Source of the DNA: Rudanella lutea DSM 19387
GTDB lineage: Bacteria; Bacteroidota; Bacteroidia; Cytophagales; Spirosomataceae
Reading direction: 5' to 3'
NCBI RefSeq assembly: GCF_000383955.1
Contig: NZ_KB913013.1
Span: forward strand, 787,694 to 851,693
DNA length: 64,000 nt
The first letter of the stretch is position 1. Each line of letters starts with the position of its first letter. Shown here in pieces: positions 9,799 to 19,325 of this stretch. Position numbers and translations under genes: made by a program. The notes beneath the pieces are model-generated. The model ran no database searches. It was not told the DNA's origin and saw nothing but the letters and a program-made list of their open reading frames with translations.

Positions 9799-10440
9799 TT
9801 AGGGCGACACGCGCTCGATCACCCAGGCTCCGTCGACCAACCGATACCGAATTCGGTCGTGTAGTCGGCTGGGGCGGCCCTGCCAAAACTCGATTAGGTC
9901 GGGCACTACCCGGTAGCCCCCCCAATGCGGGGGCCGGGGTACCGGCTTACCTTCAAATTGTGTTTCCAGCTCGTTTTGACGGTTTGTTAACTCGTCACGG
10001 TTTTGGATTATGGTACTCTGCCGCGACACCCAGGCACCAATCTGACTTCCCCGGGGCCGGCTCCCAAAATAAATATCTGACTCTTCGGGGGTCACTTTTT
10101 CCACAACTCCTTCCACCCGGATCTGCCGTTCGAGTTCAGGGTAAAAGAAAGTGAGCGAGGCCACCGGATTTGCCGCCAGGTCATGCCCTTTGTCACTTTC
10201 ATAATTGGTATAGAACACAAAACCCCGACTATCGACCTCTTTGATAAGCACAATCCGACCCGATGGGCGGCCATTTTCGCCGACGGTAGCCAGGTGCATA
10301 GCGTTTGGCTCAGGAATACCAGCCCCCAATGCTGCCTCAAACCATTGCCGAAACTGGGCGAAAGGGTCGGCCAAAACATCGCTCCGATCAAGCCCATTGA
10401 GGGTGTACTCCTTTCTTAAGTCTGCTATTTCTACCGACAT
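9799..10440 (-). CDS. pdxH: Pyridoxamine 5'-phosphate oxidase
   Basis: A 213-residue FMN enzyme that oxidises pyridoxamine or pyridoxine 5'-phosphate to PLP. The usual family length is kept. Recognisable pieces are the N-terminal [15 protein letters not shown], the FMN-binding [19 protein letters not shown], the [13 protein letters not shown] segment, and the C-terminal [11 protein letters not shown] substrate-binding region. It is transcribed divergently from the DUF349 gene, with about 90 bases between the starts. Confidence 0.96.
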   Translation of the reverse strand: MSVEIADLRKEYTLNGLDRSDVLADPFAQFRQWFEAALGAGIPEPNAMHLATVGENGRPSGRIVLIKEVDSRGFVFYTNYESDKGHDLAANPVASLTFFYPELERQIRVEGVVEKVTPEESDIYFGSRPRGSQIGAWVSRQSTIIQNRDELTNRQNELETQFEGKPVPRPPHWGGYRVVPDLIEFWQGRPSRLHDRIRYRLVDGAWVIERVSP

Positions 10441-10499
10441 AATTCGTTTTCTTTGCGATCGTTAGGGAAGGAAAAATCCTCCGAATCCGCAATTCTTTC

Positions 10500-10507
10500 T
10501 ATTTTTG
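10500..10507 (+). promoter_or_regulatory. Candidate promoter -7 box (TATTTTTG)
   Basis: TATTTTTG fits TAnnTTTG and ends 25 bases before the start of the DUF349 gene at 10533. No convincing -33 element is visible. Confidence 0.4.
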
Positions 10508-10532
10508 CAAAAGTAATCGGTACGTTACCAAC

Positions 10533-12863
10533 ATGGCAAACGAAGAAAAAGAAATCAAAGGACCTGAGGATTTGACCAGTAAGCCAGCCGAAATGTTGGA
10601 ACTGGATGCGACAGAGAACGCTGCTGCTGAGCCTGCTCAAGAGGATGTAACAGACGAACCTGCTGCCCAGTCAACTGAAACGGTTGAGGCATCAACGCCC
10701 GTCGAAACCTCGGAAGAACCGGCCCCGGTAGAAGCATCCGCTGAAGCCCCAGTCGCGCCGGTTACCAGTGAAGAGTCATCGGTTCCGACAGCCGCTACGG
10801 AGGCTGAACCCACCGATGTGTCAGACGCCCAGGCGGTTTCGACCGACGAGGCTCCCGCCGAAGAACTCCCGGCCGATGCCGAGGTGCCTTCCATTCTGGA
10901 CGAAGCAGCCCCGCAAGCCGAGGTTGTAGCCGAAACTGCAGCGCCCGAAGCCGAAGTAGCTCCGGCAGACGCCATCGAACCATCGGTAGCCGAAGAAATC
11001 TCGGCAGACTACGCCGACACGGAGACGGCCGAGGAAGAAGCGGCTGCCCAGCCTGCTATCGACTACAGTCAGTTTGGTAAGGCTGAGTTTGTGACCCTGC
11101 TTCAAGAGCAGCTCACGACCATCAGCGCCGAAGGGGTAACACCTGGTGATTTCAAGCGGGCCGACGCCATTCTGAAAGAGGCCAAGCCGCTGTTTGATCA
11201 GCTGAAAGCAGGAGACCGCCAATCGGCTCTCTCTAAATACACCGAAGAAAACGGGTCAGACGAGGGCTTCGAGTTTAAGTACGACGAGAGCGTCAACCAG
11301 TTTGATGCGTTGTACAAGCAGATCAAGAGCCTGAAGAATACCTATTTCCAGAATCTGGACAAGGCTAAAGATTCGAACTTCGCTACCAAGACCGAACTGC
11401 TCCGGCGGCTTCGCGAACTGGTTGAGAACGACGAAAACAGCGCGGCCGATCCCAAGGCCAGCTGGAATGAGTTCAAGCAGGTTCAGGACGAGTGGAAAGC
11501 CGCGGGTAACATCAACTCACCCCACAACGCTACGCTTTGGGCTACGTACCACGCCCTGGTCGACCGCTATTACAGCAACCGGAATATCTATTTCGAGCTG
11601 AAAGAGCTTGACCGTAAGCGGAATGCCACCCTCAAAACGGAGGTTATCCAGAAGGTTGAAGCTATGGCGCAGGAACTGGCCGACAAGCCGGTATCTCGTC
11701 AGACAATCGACGAAGCCAATGCGCTGTTTGAAGAGTACAAGCATATCGGCCCGGCCCCCAAAGCCGAGCAGGAAGTACTCTGGGGCCGTATGAAAGCGGC
11801 TCTGGATACGCTGTACGAACGGCGTCGGGGCCAAACCGAAGAGCAGCGGAAAGAATCGGCTCAGTTGTACGAAGAGAAGTCGAAAATCTACGAAGAACTG
11901 GTTCCGTTTACGTCATTCTCTTCATCAAGCATCAACGATTGGAACGACAAGACCAAGGAGGTTATGGCGATTCAGGACCGCTGGAACGCGCTGAAAGGTT
12001 CGATGCCGCGCGAGGAAGGCAAAGAGCTGAGCAAGAAGTTCTGGGCCACGCTGAAATCGTTCTTCTACAACAAAGGCGAGTTCTTCAAAGAGCTGGAAGC
12101 GAAGCGTGAGCAGAACCTGAAAGCGAAAACCGAACTGTGTGAGCAGGTAGAGGCTATTCTCGAATCGGGCGAAGATACTCCCGAGCTGACCCAGCGCGTG
12201 ATTGAGCTGCAACGGCAGTGGAAAAACATCGGCCAGGTACCTGAGAAGTTCAAAAACTCGATTTTTGATCGGTTCAAGAATGCCTGCGATTCGTTCTTCA
12301 ACCGCAAGCGCAACAAGAATCAGGAAACAGAGCGGGAGTTTGAAGATAACCTCGCGAAGAAAAACGAACTGATTGCCCGCATCGAAGCTGCTGCATCGGA
12401 AGGTGCCGACCTCTCACAAATGAACGAGTTCAAGCGGGAGTGGAGCAGCATCGGTTTTGTACCCAAGCGCGACATGCAGGCAACGCAGAAGCGCTACATC
12501 AACGCGATCAACGCGTTGGTCGGTGCAATGGGTAAGATGACCCAGAAAGAAAAAGACCGGGTAATCCAGGAAACCGAAGCCGAAGTAAATCAAGGCCGTC
12601 GGGGCGGTGGAAACCGGGGCGACCGCGACCGGGATTCGTACCGTCGGGGTGGTCATGGTGACGGCGATAGCCGGGGTGGCGATATCCGTCGTCGGATAAC
12701 AGCCCTCGAAAACGACATCGCCACGTACCGTAACAACATCGAGTTTTTTGCCCGGTCGAAGAACGCCGATAAACTCCGTGCCGATATCGACAAGAAGATT
12801 GCCGATGCGCAAAAGCAGCTCGACGATCTCCGCAATCAGCTACGGGCTGCCCAGTCGGCCTAA
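10533..12863 (+). CDS. DUF349-repeat protein with long acidic Ala/Glu/Pro N-terminus
   Basis: A 776-residue protein. Residues about 15-175 are low complexity, rich in A, E, P, V, T and S, probably disordered, with no signal peptide. From about residue 290 to 690 there are around five helical DUF349-type repeats, each with a W-x-x-[IV/F] core such as EWKAAGNI, RWNALKGS, QWKNIGQV and EWSSIGFV. A Gly/Arg/Asp-rich linker (RRGGGNRGDRDRD) precedes a C-terminal coiled coil. DUF349 proteins are common in Bacteroidota, but their role is poorly known. The RGG-like linker could bind nucleic acid (inference). Confidence 0.85.
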   Translation: MANEEKEIKGPEDLTSKPAEMLELDATENAAAEPAQEDVTDEPAAQSTETVEASTPVETSEEPAPVEASAEAPVAPVTSEESSVPTAATEAEPTDVSDAQAVSTDEAPAEELPADAEVPSILDEAAPQAEVVAETAAPEAEVAPADAIEPSVAEEISADYADTETAEEEAAAQPAIDYSQFGKAEFVTLLQEQLTTISAEGVTPGDFKRADAILKEAKPLFDQLKAGDRQSALSKYTEENGSDEGFEFKYDESVNQFDALYKQIKSLKNTYFQNLDKAKDSNFATKTELLRRLRELVENDENSAADPKASWNEFKQVQDEWKAAGNINSPHNATLWATYHALVDRYYSNRNIYFELKELDRKRNATLKTEVIQKVEAMAQELADKPVSRQTIDEANALFEEYKHIGPAPKAEQEVLWGRMKAALDTLYERRRGQTEEQRKESAQLYEEKSKIYEELVPFTSFSSSSINDWNDKTKEVMAIQDRWNALKGSMPREEGKELSKKFWATLKSFFYNKGEFFKELEAKREQNLKAKTELCEQVEAILESGEDTPELTQRVIELQRQWKNIGQVPEKFKNSIFDRFKNACDSFFNRKRNKNQETEREFEDNLAKKNELIARIEAAASEGADLSQMNEFKREWSSIGFVPKRDMQATQKRYINAINALVGAMGKMTQKEKDRVIQETEAEVNQGRRGGGNRGDRDRDSYRRGGHGDGDSRGGDIRRRITALENDIATYRNNIEFFARSKNADKLRADIDKKIADAQKQLDDLRNQLRAAQSA

Positions 12864-12887
12864 GCGAATTCGAAATGATTAACCAGA

Positions 12888-12919
12888 AGCCTGTGCGTTG
12901 ACTCGCACAGGCTTTTTTC
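12888..12919 (+). terminator. Intrinsic terminator after the DUF349 gene
   Basis: AGCCTGTGCG (12888-12897) pairs perfectly with CGCACAGGCT (12904-12913), followed by six T. Confidence 0.92.
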
Positions 12920-13098
12920 GTGACTACCCGTAAAAAAACTACCCTGAACAGACGGAGTTAACCGAAAGCCGTCTTGCTGTGAAGTCAGGCAGTCAGTTGT
13001 CGGCCTCAACTTTAGCGTTTTATTTTATTTAAACAGCCTGTTTTTCAGCAAAATACGCCCCTAGACCACCAAAAACGAATATTTTTTCTCTAAAACAC

Positions 13099-13129
13099 TT
13101 GCGCGAAATACTACTTCGCCCTACTTTTG
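13099..13129 (+). promoter_or_regulatory. tRNA-Thr promoter (TTG-N20-TACTTTTG)
   Basis: TTG at 13099-13101, a 20-base spacer and TACTTTTG at 13122-13129 match the Bacteroidota primary-sigma promoter. The bases just after it, GCACCACGATT, are identical to those after the tRNA-Lys promoter at 54682. Confidence 0.8.
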
Positions 13130-13168
13130 CACCACGATTCACCGGAAACGGGGCGTCGTAAGAGTAAA

Positions 13169-13241
<73 letters not shown>

Positions 13242-13251
13242 CAAAAAGTAA

Positions 13252-13283
13252 AAACCGCTCAAGAAATTGAGCGGTTTTTTTTG
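13252..13283. terminator. Terminator between tRNA-Thr and the OmpA-domain gene
   Basis: AAACCGCTCAA (13252-13262) pairs perfectly with TTGAGCGGTTT (13267-13277) around a GAAA tetraloop, followed by more T. The A-run before it lets it serve the convergent gene at 13288 as well. Confidence 0.92.
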
Positions 13284-13287
13284 TGCA

Positions 13288-14577
13288 TCACTCACGCACA
13301 ATCACAAACTCCACCCGCCGGTTTTCGGCACAGGGCGATGGGCAAATAGGGCGGGTATCGCCGTAGCCTACCGTTGTGATTCGATCGGCCGCAACCCCGT
13401 TGCTTACCACATAGGTCTTGATGGCCCGAACCCGGTTCTCTGACAGCTGCTGATTGGCGCCAGTCTCCCCTATTTTATCGGTATGCCCTTCGAGCCGGAT
13501 GACGAGCGTTGGTCGACTGAGCATGAGGCTCACCAAACTGTCGAGTTCGGCGTATGAGCTGGCAAACAAGTCGGCACGTGAGGGGGCAAAGAGCACATTA
13601 TTCAGCCGGATTCGTTCGGCCGGTTTAACCACAGGCAAGGTATCTGTTGGGGGCAGAACCGGCTTGGGAGCCGGGGGAGCCGGTTTAGAAGTTACCTGGG
13701 GCTGCTTCGGTTTAGGTGTAGGCTGAACCCGTGGCTGTCTGCGAAATGTGTGCTCAAAAATAGTCAAGGGAATACCGAGATTAAGCACTACCGAATGCTG
13801 CGATAAGCTAAGTACCTCCGAACTACGCAGGAGGTTGCTCTGGTAATAATCAAATTGCTTCAAAAAGAGCGGATCCGTCAGCGGTTTGACATACTGAATA
13901 CTTAAACGAACAGGCACCGTTCCGCCCCATTGCACGCCCACCTCCGGGCAAATGGCCCAATTGGCAGTTGGTGCCCGGTTGATCATTCGATAGCCAGTAC
14001 CCCGCTCAACATAATCGAGTACACCACCTTCGGTCACCTTAGGCCATTTTTGTTCAATCGTATGCTCGCGGGCGTTGGTCGCGTACCGGGCCGACAAATG
14101 CACAAAATAGTGGACGTTTTTGTCGGGGTTTTCCCAAAAACGCTTTATGCCTCCTCCAAAACCGAGATAGCGGTAAATGAGCAGATATTTTGAAGATAGG
14201 TATGAGGCCGTCTCCAGTCCAATAACATGCGTTTGCTGCACCCCTCCGGCCGTAAGCCCCCACCCCCGATGGGTACGGTCATTTTTACGAGTTAGCTCAA
14301 ATCCCAAACCGATCAGTTTTTCGAATACGTTAACTTCCCGGCTTGCCCCACTCGGCCCAAACAGGCGTCCTTCATAAATAAATTGATCGGTATGGGTCAG
14401 GGTAGGTGCTCCCCCGCGTACCTGAATCGGGTTTTTCAACGACCGTGGAGAACCATAATGCGGAACAACATTAAAAGAGACGGTTTGTGCCGGAGCAAAG
14501 GATGCCCATAATAAAAGTATCATTACGCCTAAAAAGCGCAACATGCCTACCCGAAAGGCAAACAAAAATGGAGTCAT
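13288..14577 (-). CDS. OmpA-domain outer-membrane protein
   Basis: A 429-residue envelope protein with a signal peptide ending near FAPAQ (a start at 14544 is also possible). The first about 270 residues of the mature part look like a beta-rich outer-membrane or porin-like region. A Pro/Lys linker (PTPKPKQPQVTSKPAPPAPKP) follows. The C-terminal OmpA peptidoglycan-binding domain starts near residue 325, with LEGHTDKIG, LSENRVRAIKTYV and VGYGDTRP and the closing NRRVEFVIV. It likely anchors the outer membrane to peptidoglycan. Confidence 0.88.
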   Translation of the reverse strand: MTPFLFAFRVGMLRFLGVMILLLWASFAPAQTVSFNVVPHYGSPRSLKNPIQVRGGAPTLTHTDQFIYEGRLFGPSGASREVNVFEKLIGLGFELTRKNDRTHRGWGLTAGGVQQTHVIGLETASYLSSKYLLIYRYLGFGGGIKRFWENPDKNVHYFVHLSARYATNAREHTIEQKWPKVTEGGVLDYVERGTGYRMINRAPTANWAICPEVGVQWGGTVPVRLSIQYVKPLTDPLFLKQFDYYQSNLLRSSEVLSLSQHSVVLNLGIPLTIFEHTFRRQPRVQPTPKPKQPQVTSKPAPPAPKPVLPPTDTLPVVKPAERIRLNNVLFAPSRADLFASSYAELDSLVSLMLSRPTLVIRLEGHTDKIGETGANQQLSENRVRAIKTYVVSNGVAADRITTVGYGDTRPICPSPCAENRRVEFVIVRE

Positions 14578-14867
14578 ACAACGATTGGTAAAGATTATTT
14601 ACCGCTATATCGTTGCGTTGGATAAAGGTTATCAGTTTAATGGTTCCGATTTTTTATTGCGGGCATTCCGTCGTCTGTAGCGCTTTCGATGAGCCTAATG
14701 AAGTGTATCAGCAACCCTACTTTACGTATTAACAATAAGTTATATACGCATCAAGAACCACCTTATAAGCTAAAACAATATAGAAAATGGATACAAATCA
14801 ATACTTCACGCTATAAGCTTTCACTCGGCTCTTTTCAGTACCGGGGTTTGCTTTTAAACGTAATCGC

Positions 14868-15581
14868 TTATTCTAACTCCTTTTTCAAACGAGCCGCTTC
14901 GACCTGGTACGGGTGGTTAGCTTCGGCGGCTATGGTCTGAACTTGCTGCCGCGCCCGTTCAACATCTCCTTGTTTGAGATACAGCATGGCTAGATACCAC
15001 TGAGCCACACGGCTCCAGTGACTATTTGATTGGGTTGCGACTTGTTTTAACACCGGCTCCACGGCCGACAGGTTTGCCGTGTTAAACACGCCGAGCGCCC
15101 GCATGACCTGGGTTGAGTCAGATTCGCCGGTTGGCGGCTGACCGGCCCCCATAAGCTCAGGATCTGAACTAACGGGCGGCTGTTTGGGCTGGGCTGTAAA
15201 GTTATCGACATAAAGGCGTTCGGTATCAGGGCCTTGATTCAGAAAAAACCATGCGACCCCGGCAAGTAATACCAGTGAGGCCGCTGCTGCCCAATATGAC
15301 CAACGCACTGAACGTACCGGGTTCAAGGGCCGAACAGGTGTCTCTGTACGCCGAGCTTCTTCAGCCTGCTCCTGCGCATTTAACTCATGCCGTATACCCT
15401 TAATCAATGATGCATACTCGTTTCTAAGCACTGCCTCCCGAATAACATCCTGCCGTTTTACCTCCTCGGCTAACTCAGAATCAGCAGCCATTTGCCGGGC
15501 AAACGATTCCCGTTCGGCCTGGGGTAGTTTATGGTCCAAGTAAGCGTTGATCCGGTTCAACAGCTCGTCGTCTACACGCAT
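14868..15581 (-). CDS. Probable anti-sigma factor with membrane helix and TPR-like C-terminus
   Basis: A 237-residue protein starting six bases after the stop of the ECF sigma gene, so the two probably form an operon. Residues 1-90 are cytosolic and helical (a putative anti-sigma region: DDELLNRINAYLDHKLPQ). One membrane helix lies near 102-118 (YWAAAASLVLLAGVAWFFL). The C-terminal periplasmic part has TPR-like helices (WYLAMLYLKQGDVERARQQV). No zinc-finger HxxxCxxC motif is seen. Function is inferred mainly from position and topology. Confidence 0.75.
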   Translation of the reverse strand: MRVDDELLNRINAYLDHKLPQAERESFARQMAADSELAEEVKRQDVIREAVLRNEYASLIKGIRHELNAQEQAEEARRTETPVRPLNPVRSVRWSYWAAAASLVLLAGVAWFFLNQGPDTERLYVDNFTAQPKQPPVSSDPELMGAGQPPTGESDSTQVMRALGVFNTANLSAVEPVLKQVATQSNSHWSRVAQWYLAMLYLKQGDVERARQQVQTIAAEANHPYQVEAARLKKELE

Positions 15582-15587
15582 GGTCGA

Positions 15588-16151
15588 TTACAAAACAAAG
15601 TTTCTAAGCTTCTCAATACAGCGATGTCTCTTCACCTTAGCCGATTCTGGCGTCATGTTCAGGGCCTTCCCACATTCGGCAATTGACTTGCTATGGAAGT
15701 AAAATAGCGTTACAAATTTCAAACATTTTTCGTCTAGCTGATTCAAAATCTGCGTAACCCGGCCAAGACGCTGCTCTCGTTCTTCTGCTTCTATCGAATC
15801 GTCGGCTGGTAGGTTATCAAAAAACTCCTCATTTTCTGACATATACATCTCCTTACCGGTTTTCCGCCAGTAGTCAACGCACTTAAACCAGAAAATTCGC
15901 TTTACGTACTGCTCTGGGGGAATCCCCTCATACACATAGCGCCGGTTGCGGAGTTGCATGAAAAACTCCACCACAGCATCCTGCAATATATCCTCTAAAA
16001 CATCCCTGGATAGCTTCGTTCGAGGTTCAGCATAGTGAAAACAAACTTGCTTACATCGTTTGTATAGGTAAGACTGGGCATTTCGATTTTCTTGCTGGAG
16101 GGCCTTTATCAGCGATTCAGGGTCCGAGAAAATAGTAAATGAAGTGTGCAT
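15588..16151 (-). CDS. ECF-type RNA polymerase sigma factor
   Basis: A 187-residue sigma-70 family protein. Region 2 is visible as LEDILQDAVVEFFMQL with the -10-binding helix VKRIFWFKCVDYWRK. Region 4 is LDEKCLKFVTLFYFHSKSI, followed by the helix-turn-helix IAECGKALNMTPESAKVKRHR. There is no region 1.1 or 3. It should direct RNA polymerase to envelope or stress promoters and be held by the protein encoded just downstream. The T9SS esterase gene is divergent from it, 127 bases away, and is a candidate target. Confidence 0.92.
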   Translation of the reverse strand: MHTSFTIFSDPESLIKALQQENRNAQSYLYKRCKQVCFHYAEPRTKLSRDVLEDILQDAVVEFFMQLRNRRYVYEGIPPEQYVKRIFWFKCVDYWRKTGKEMYMSENEEFFDNLPADDSIEAEEREQRLGRVTQILNQLDEKCLKFVTLFYFHSKSIAECGKALNMTPESAKVKRHRCIEKLRNFVL

Positions 16152-16278
16152 TTTATACGACTATGATCAGGTGAGGTGGGTACTAACCTTCAAAAATAAG
16201 TATATTTTTTGTGACAATCGTTGATAACCTCTCATGCCATTTGCCGATACGGTTACAAAACCAAGTCAACTAATGTGT

Positions 16279-19254
16279 ATGAACCGTTTTCTTTCACTAT
16301 TGTCAGTCAAGCATTTTTTTCTGTTTTGGGTACTTTTACTGGGTGTATTCGTTCAGGATGGGTATGCTCAACTATACCTCACTCACCCAACCACCCGGAT
16401 GGTATTTCAGCGCAACAACGCCAATACCGCCCATATTCCCCTCAATGGCCATTGCCCGGCTCACGCAACCCGCGTTGAAGCCCGCGTGACGGTGCGGCAA
16501 GGCGGCCAAACGACCAACTGGACCACTGTAGACTCCGCGCCCGACCGGGGTATTTTCCGGGGAGTGCTCTATAATGTGCAGGGCGGCTGGTATAATCTCG
16601 AAATTCGGGCCTGGGCGGGCGATCAACTGGTTGGTACTGGCACTCTCGAACGAGTGGGTGTTGGCGAGGTGTTTGTGACGGCAGGCCAATCGAACAGTTA
16701 TGGCTCCAACTACGATATAGGCGTAGCCACCGATGACCGGGTCTCGGTGGCCAACTACTGGGGCGGGGGCAACAGTCAGTTTGATGAAGCCAACTTACCC
16801 ATGCAGTTTTCGCACGCCGGATTTGAGCCCGGTGCACCCGGTGGTACCGTCTCGATGGCACCCGCAGCCCCCTTGTTTATGTGGGGAGCACTCGGCGATC
16901 GACTGGCGCAACGCCTGGGCGTGCCGGTCCTGTTTTTTGGCGCGTCGCACTCAGGCACCAACAGTAAGTCGTGGATGGAGTCGGCCAATGGCGAGCAGAA
17001 CGTGGGCGGCTATTACAGCAACAACGCGCCCTACCGGGCGCTCGGCGCCACCATTTTGCACTACCTCAAACGAACCGGGGTACGGGCCGTTTTGTGGCAT
17101 CAGGGCGAAGGTGACAACTTCTACCGCAGCTACCAGGGGTATATCGATAACGTGAATACGGTAATCCAGAAATCGCGCACTCAATCCGGCTTCGGGGCTT
17201 TGTCGTGGGTTATTTCGCGGGTAAGCTACATGCCCGCCCGGTACGGAAACGAATACGTAAACCACGAAACCGACAACGCCATCATAGAGGCCCAAAATGC
17301 GCTGGCATCGCAATTTAACAACTGGGCCGGCCCCAATACCGATCTTTACCGGTTGCCCGCCTACCGAAAATCCGACGGTCTTCACTTCGACCGCGACGAC
17401 TGCCAGCCTCTGGCCGACCTTTGGAGTCAGCAACTACACAACGGCTTTTTTACCAACGTACAGCCCTCGGTACCCCAATCCTTTCCGACTATCACCACCG
17501 GCTATATTTTCCCTTTTACCGTGCAAAGTGGGCAAACCGTTTCGGTGCCGTTTCGATCGACGGCCGCTGTCCGGGGCGACAATCTGTACCGCATTGAGCT
17601 TTGTACCGAAAGTGGCAGCTTTGTGACCCTGCTGTCGCAGACCAACCAAAACCCGGCACCAATTCAGATTCCGGGCGGACTGCCGAGCGGCCGGTACCGA
17701 ATTCGGGTTTCGGCATCGTCGCCATCGGTAACGGGCGAACTAAGTGAAGCGTTTACAGTTCAAGGTACGGGCATAAGCCCTACCCCTCCGCCTACGGGGC
17801 AGGGTTTACGTTTACTGACCCCTGAGTACAACTGCCAGACAGGCGCGTTTATCTTCCGCTCATCGGGCGGGGCCGGGTCGGTGCAGTACATGGCCCCCGG
17901 CATTACAGGCTGGACCACCAATGCCGGGCCATTTACGGTAAAACCCGCCCCTGATGCCGGGCCATTCACTCTCTTTGCGCAGGCCGACAACGGCTCCACG
18001 CAATACAGCTGGGACTGGAAAGCCGCCTGTACCAACGGCAGTACGCCTTCGCCTATTTCACCCACGCCCGCACCACCTACCCCCGTACCGCCAACGCCCG
18101 TCCCCCCCACACCCGGCCCAACGGACAGTAGTTTAAGCTTACTGGCTCCTGAATACAATTGCCAAACGGGCGCGTTTATCTTCCGCTCATCGGGCGGGGC
18201 GGGGTCGGTGCAGTACATGGCTCCGGGCATTACGGGCTGGACCACCAATGCCGGGCCGTTTACCGTAAAACCAGCCCCCGACGCACAAGCATTCACCCTG
18301 TTTGCGCAGGCCGCTAACGGTAGCACCCAATACAGCTGGGACTGGAAAGCTGTCTGTAGTAACGGAGGGAGTAACACAAATACACCCACACCCGTTACCC
18401 CGTCGATGCCGACCACTACGCCCTCTGGACAGGGATTTTCGTTACTGGCCCCTGAGTACAACTGCCAGACAGGCGCGTTTATCTTCCGCTCATCGGGCGG
18501 GGCGGGGTCGGTGCAGTACATGGCTCCGGGCATTACGGGCTGGACCACCAATGCCGGGCCGTTTACCGTAAAACCAGCCCCCGACGCACAAGCGTTCACC
18601 CTGTTTGCTCAGGCCGCTAACGGTAGCACCCAGTACAGCTGGGACTGGAAAGCCGCCTGTAGTAACGGAGGGAACCCAGTCCCAACACCCTCGCCTGGCA
18701 CGCCAACGCCTGTACCGCCCACACCCGGCTCAACAGGTACCAGCCTAAGCCTACTGGCTCCTGAGTACAATTGCCAGACGGGCGCGTTTGTCTTCCGTTC
18801 GGCCGGGGGCGATGGTACGCCTGTATCGTTTATGGCAATTGGTATTACGGGCTGGACCACCAATGCCGGGCCATTTACGGTAAAACCAGCCCCCGACGCG
18901 CAACCTTTCCAGCTTTTCGCGCGTCAGTCGGGTCAGGAGATAAGCTACCGCTGGGATTTCAGGGCCGCCTGCGCGGGCAATGCCCGGTTTGGCACTGCCA
19001 ACTCCCCCGAAGACCTGACCCTGCTGGTGTACCCAAACCCAAGCATAGGGCTGGTGACGCTGCAAACAGCGGCTCAGGACGGCCAAATCCAGGTTTACGG
19101 TAAGAATGGCCAACTCCTGAAATCGATTCGTTTGTCGGGCGGTGGCTCAGCTGCATCCTTGCCATTAGACCTGACGGGGTATCCGGCCGGGATGTACATC
19201 ATTGAACTGAAAACCGCCGAAAAGACCGTATCGCGCCGATTGGTCAAACTGTAA
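16279..19254 (+). CDS. T9SS-exported SGNH/sialate esterase-like protein with four near-identical repeats
   Basis: About 990 residues. The start is placed at the ATG at 16279 (MNRFLSLLS); ATGs at 16273 and 16234 are in frame. A signal peptide ends near GYAQ. The SGNH hydrolase domain (about 25-400) has block I TAGQSNSYG, HQGEGDNFY and DGLHFDRDD, as in carbohydrate acetylesterases. A beta domain follows (about 410-510). Then come four repeats of about 75 residues opening with APEYNCQTGAF and closing with SWDWKA, separated by Pro/Thr linkers. The C-terminal 75 residues are a type A T9SS sorting domain (LLVYPNPS to VSRRLVKL). It is a secreted, cell-surface enzyme on acetylated glycans (inference). 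Confidence 0.9.
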   Translation: MNRFLSLLSVKHFFLFWVLLLGVFVQDGYAQLYLTHPTTRMVFQRNNANTAHIPLNGHCPAHATRVEARVTVRQGGQTTNWTTVDSAPDRGIFRGVLYNVQGGWYNLEIRAWAGDQLVGTGTLERVGVGEVFVTAGQSNSYGSNYDIGVATDDRVSVANYWGGGNSQFDEANLPMQFSHAGFEPGAPGGTVSMAPAAPLFMWGALGDRLAQRLGVPVLFFGASHSGTNSKSWMESANGEQNVGGYYSNNAPYRALGATILHYLKRTGVRAVLWHQGEGDNFYRSYQGYIDNVNTVIQKSRTQSGFGALSWVISRVSYMPARYGNEYVNHETDNAIIEAQNALASQFNNWAGPNTDLYRLPAYRKSDGLHFDRDDCQPLADLWSQQLHNGFFTNVQPSVPQSFPTITTGYIFPFTVQSGQTVSVPFRSTAAVRGDNLYRIELCTESGSFVTLLSQTNQNPAPIQIPGGLPSGRYRIRVSASSPSVTGELSEAFTVQGTGISPTPPPTGQGLRLLTPEYNCQTGAFIFRSSGGAGSVQYMAPGITGWTTNAGPFTVKPAPDAGPFTLFAQADNGSTQYSWDWKAACTNGSTPSPISPTPAPPTPVPPTPVPPTPGPTDSSLSLLAPEYNCQTGAFIFRSSGGAGSVQYMAPGITGWTTNAGPFTVKPAPDAQAFTLFAQAANGSTQYSWDWKAVCSNGGSNTNTPTPVTPSMPTTTPSGQGFSLLAPEYNCQTGAFIFRSSGGAGSVQYMAPGITGWTTNAGPFTVKPAPDAQAFTLFAQAANGSTQYSWDWKAACSNGGNPVPTPSPGTPTPVPPTPGSTGTSLSLLAPEYNCQTGAFVFRSAGGDGTPVSFMAIGITGWTTNAGPFTVKPAPDAQPFQLFARQSGQEISYRWDFRAACAGNARFGTANSPEDLTLLVYPNPSIGLVTLQTAAQDGQIQVYGKNGQLLKSIRLSGGGSAASLPLDLTGYPAGMYIIELKTAEKTVSRRLVKL
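17811..18978 (+). repeat. Four tandem domain repeats within the esterase gene
   Basis: Units of about 220 bases lie at about 17811-18036, 18139-18369, 18441-18670 and 18751-18978. Units 1 to 3 are nearly identical in DNA over long runs; unit 4 is partly diverged in its middle. Linkers are proline-rich and variable in length. The DNA-level identity indicates recent duplication or gene conversion. Confidence 0.9.
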
Positions 19255-19276
19255 TTTCTGCTAACCCTTATCCATC

Positions 19277-19313
19277 AACCGGCCCAAATCCTGTATTTTG
19301 GGCCGGTTTCATT
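19277..19313 (+). terminator. Intrinsic terminator after the esterase gene
   Basis: AACCGGCCCAAA (19277-19288) pairs perfectly with TTTGGGCCGGTT (19297-19308), followed by T-rich sequence. The next gene starts 13 bases further on, so it must have its own promoter or rely on read-through. Confidence 0.8.
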
Positions 19314-19325
19314 TTTCGATTGACT

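Noticed and set aside
14689..14940. 83-codon plus-strand frame between the OmpA-type and anti-sigma genes
   Set aside because: Overlaps the end of the anti-sigma gene and has no family features; the region 14578-14867 otherwise shows nothing convincing.
17760..18599. 279-codon minus-strand frame with repeated blocks
   Set aside because: Its repeats mirror the four DNA repeats of the T9SS esterase; it is a shadow frame.
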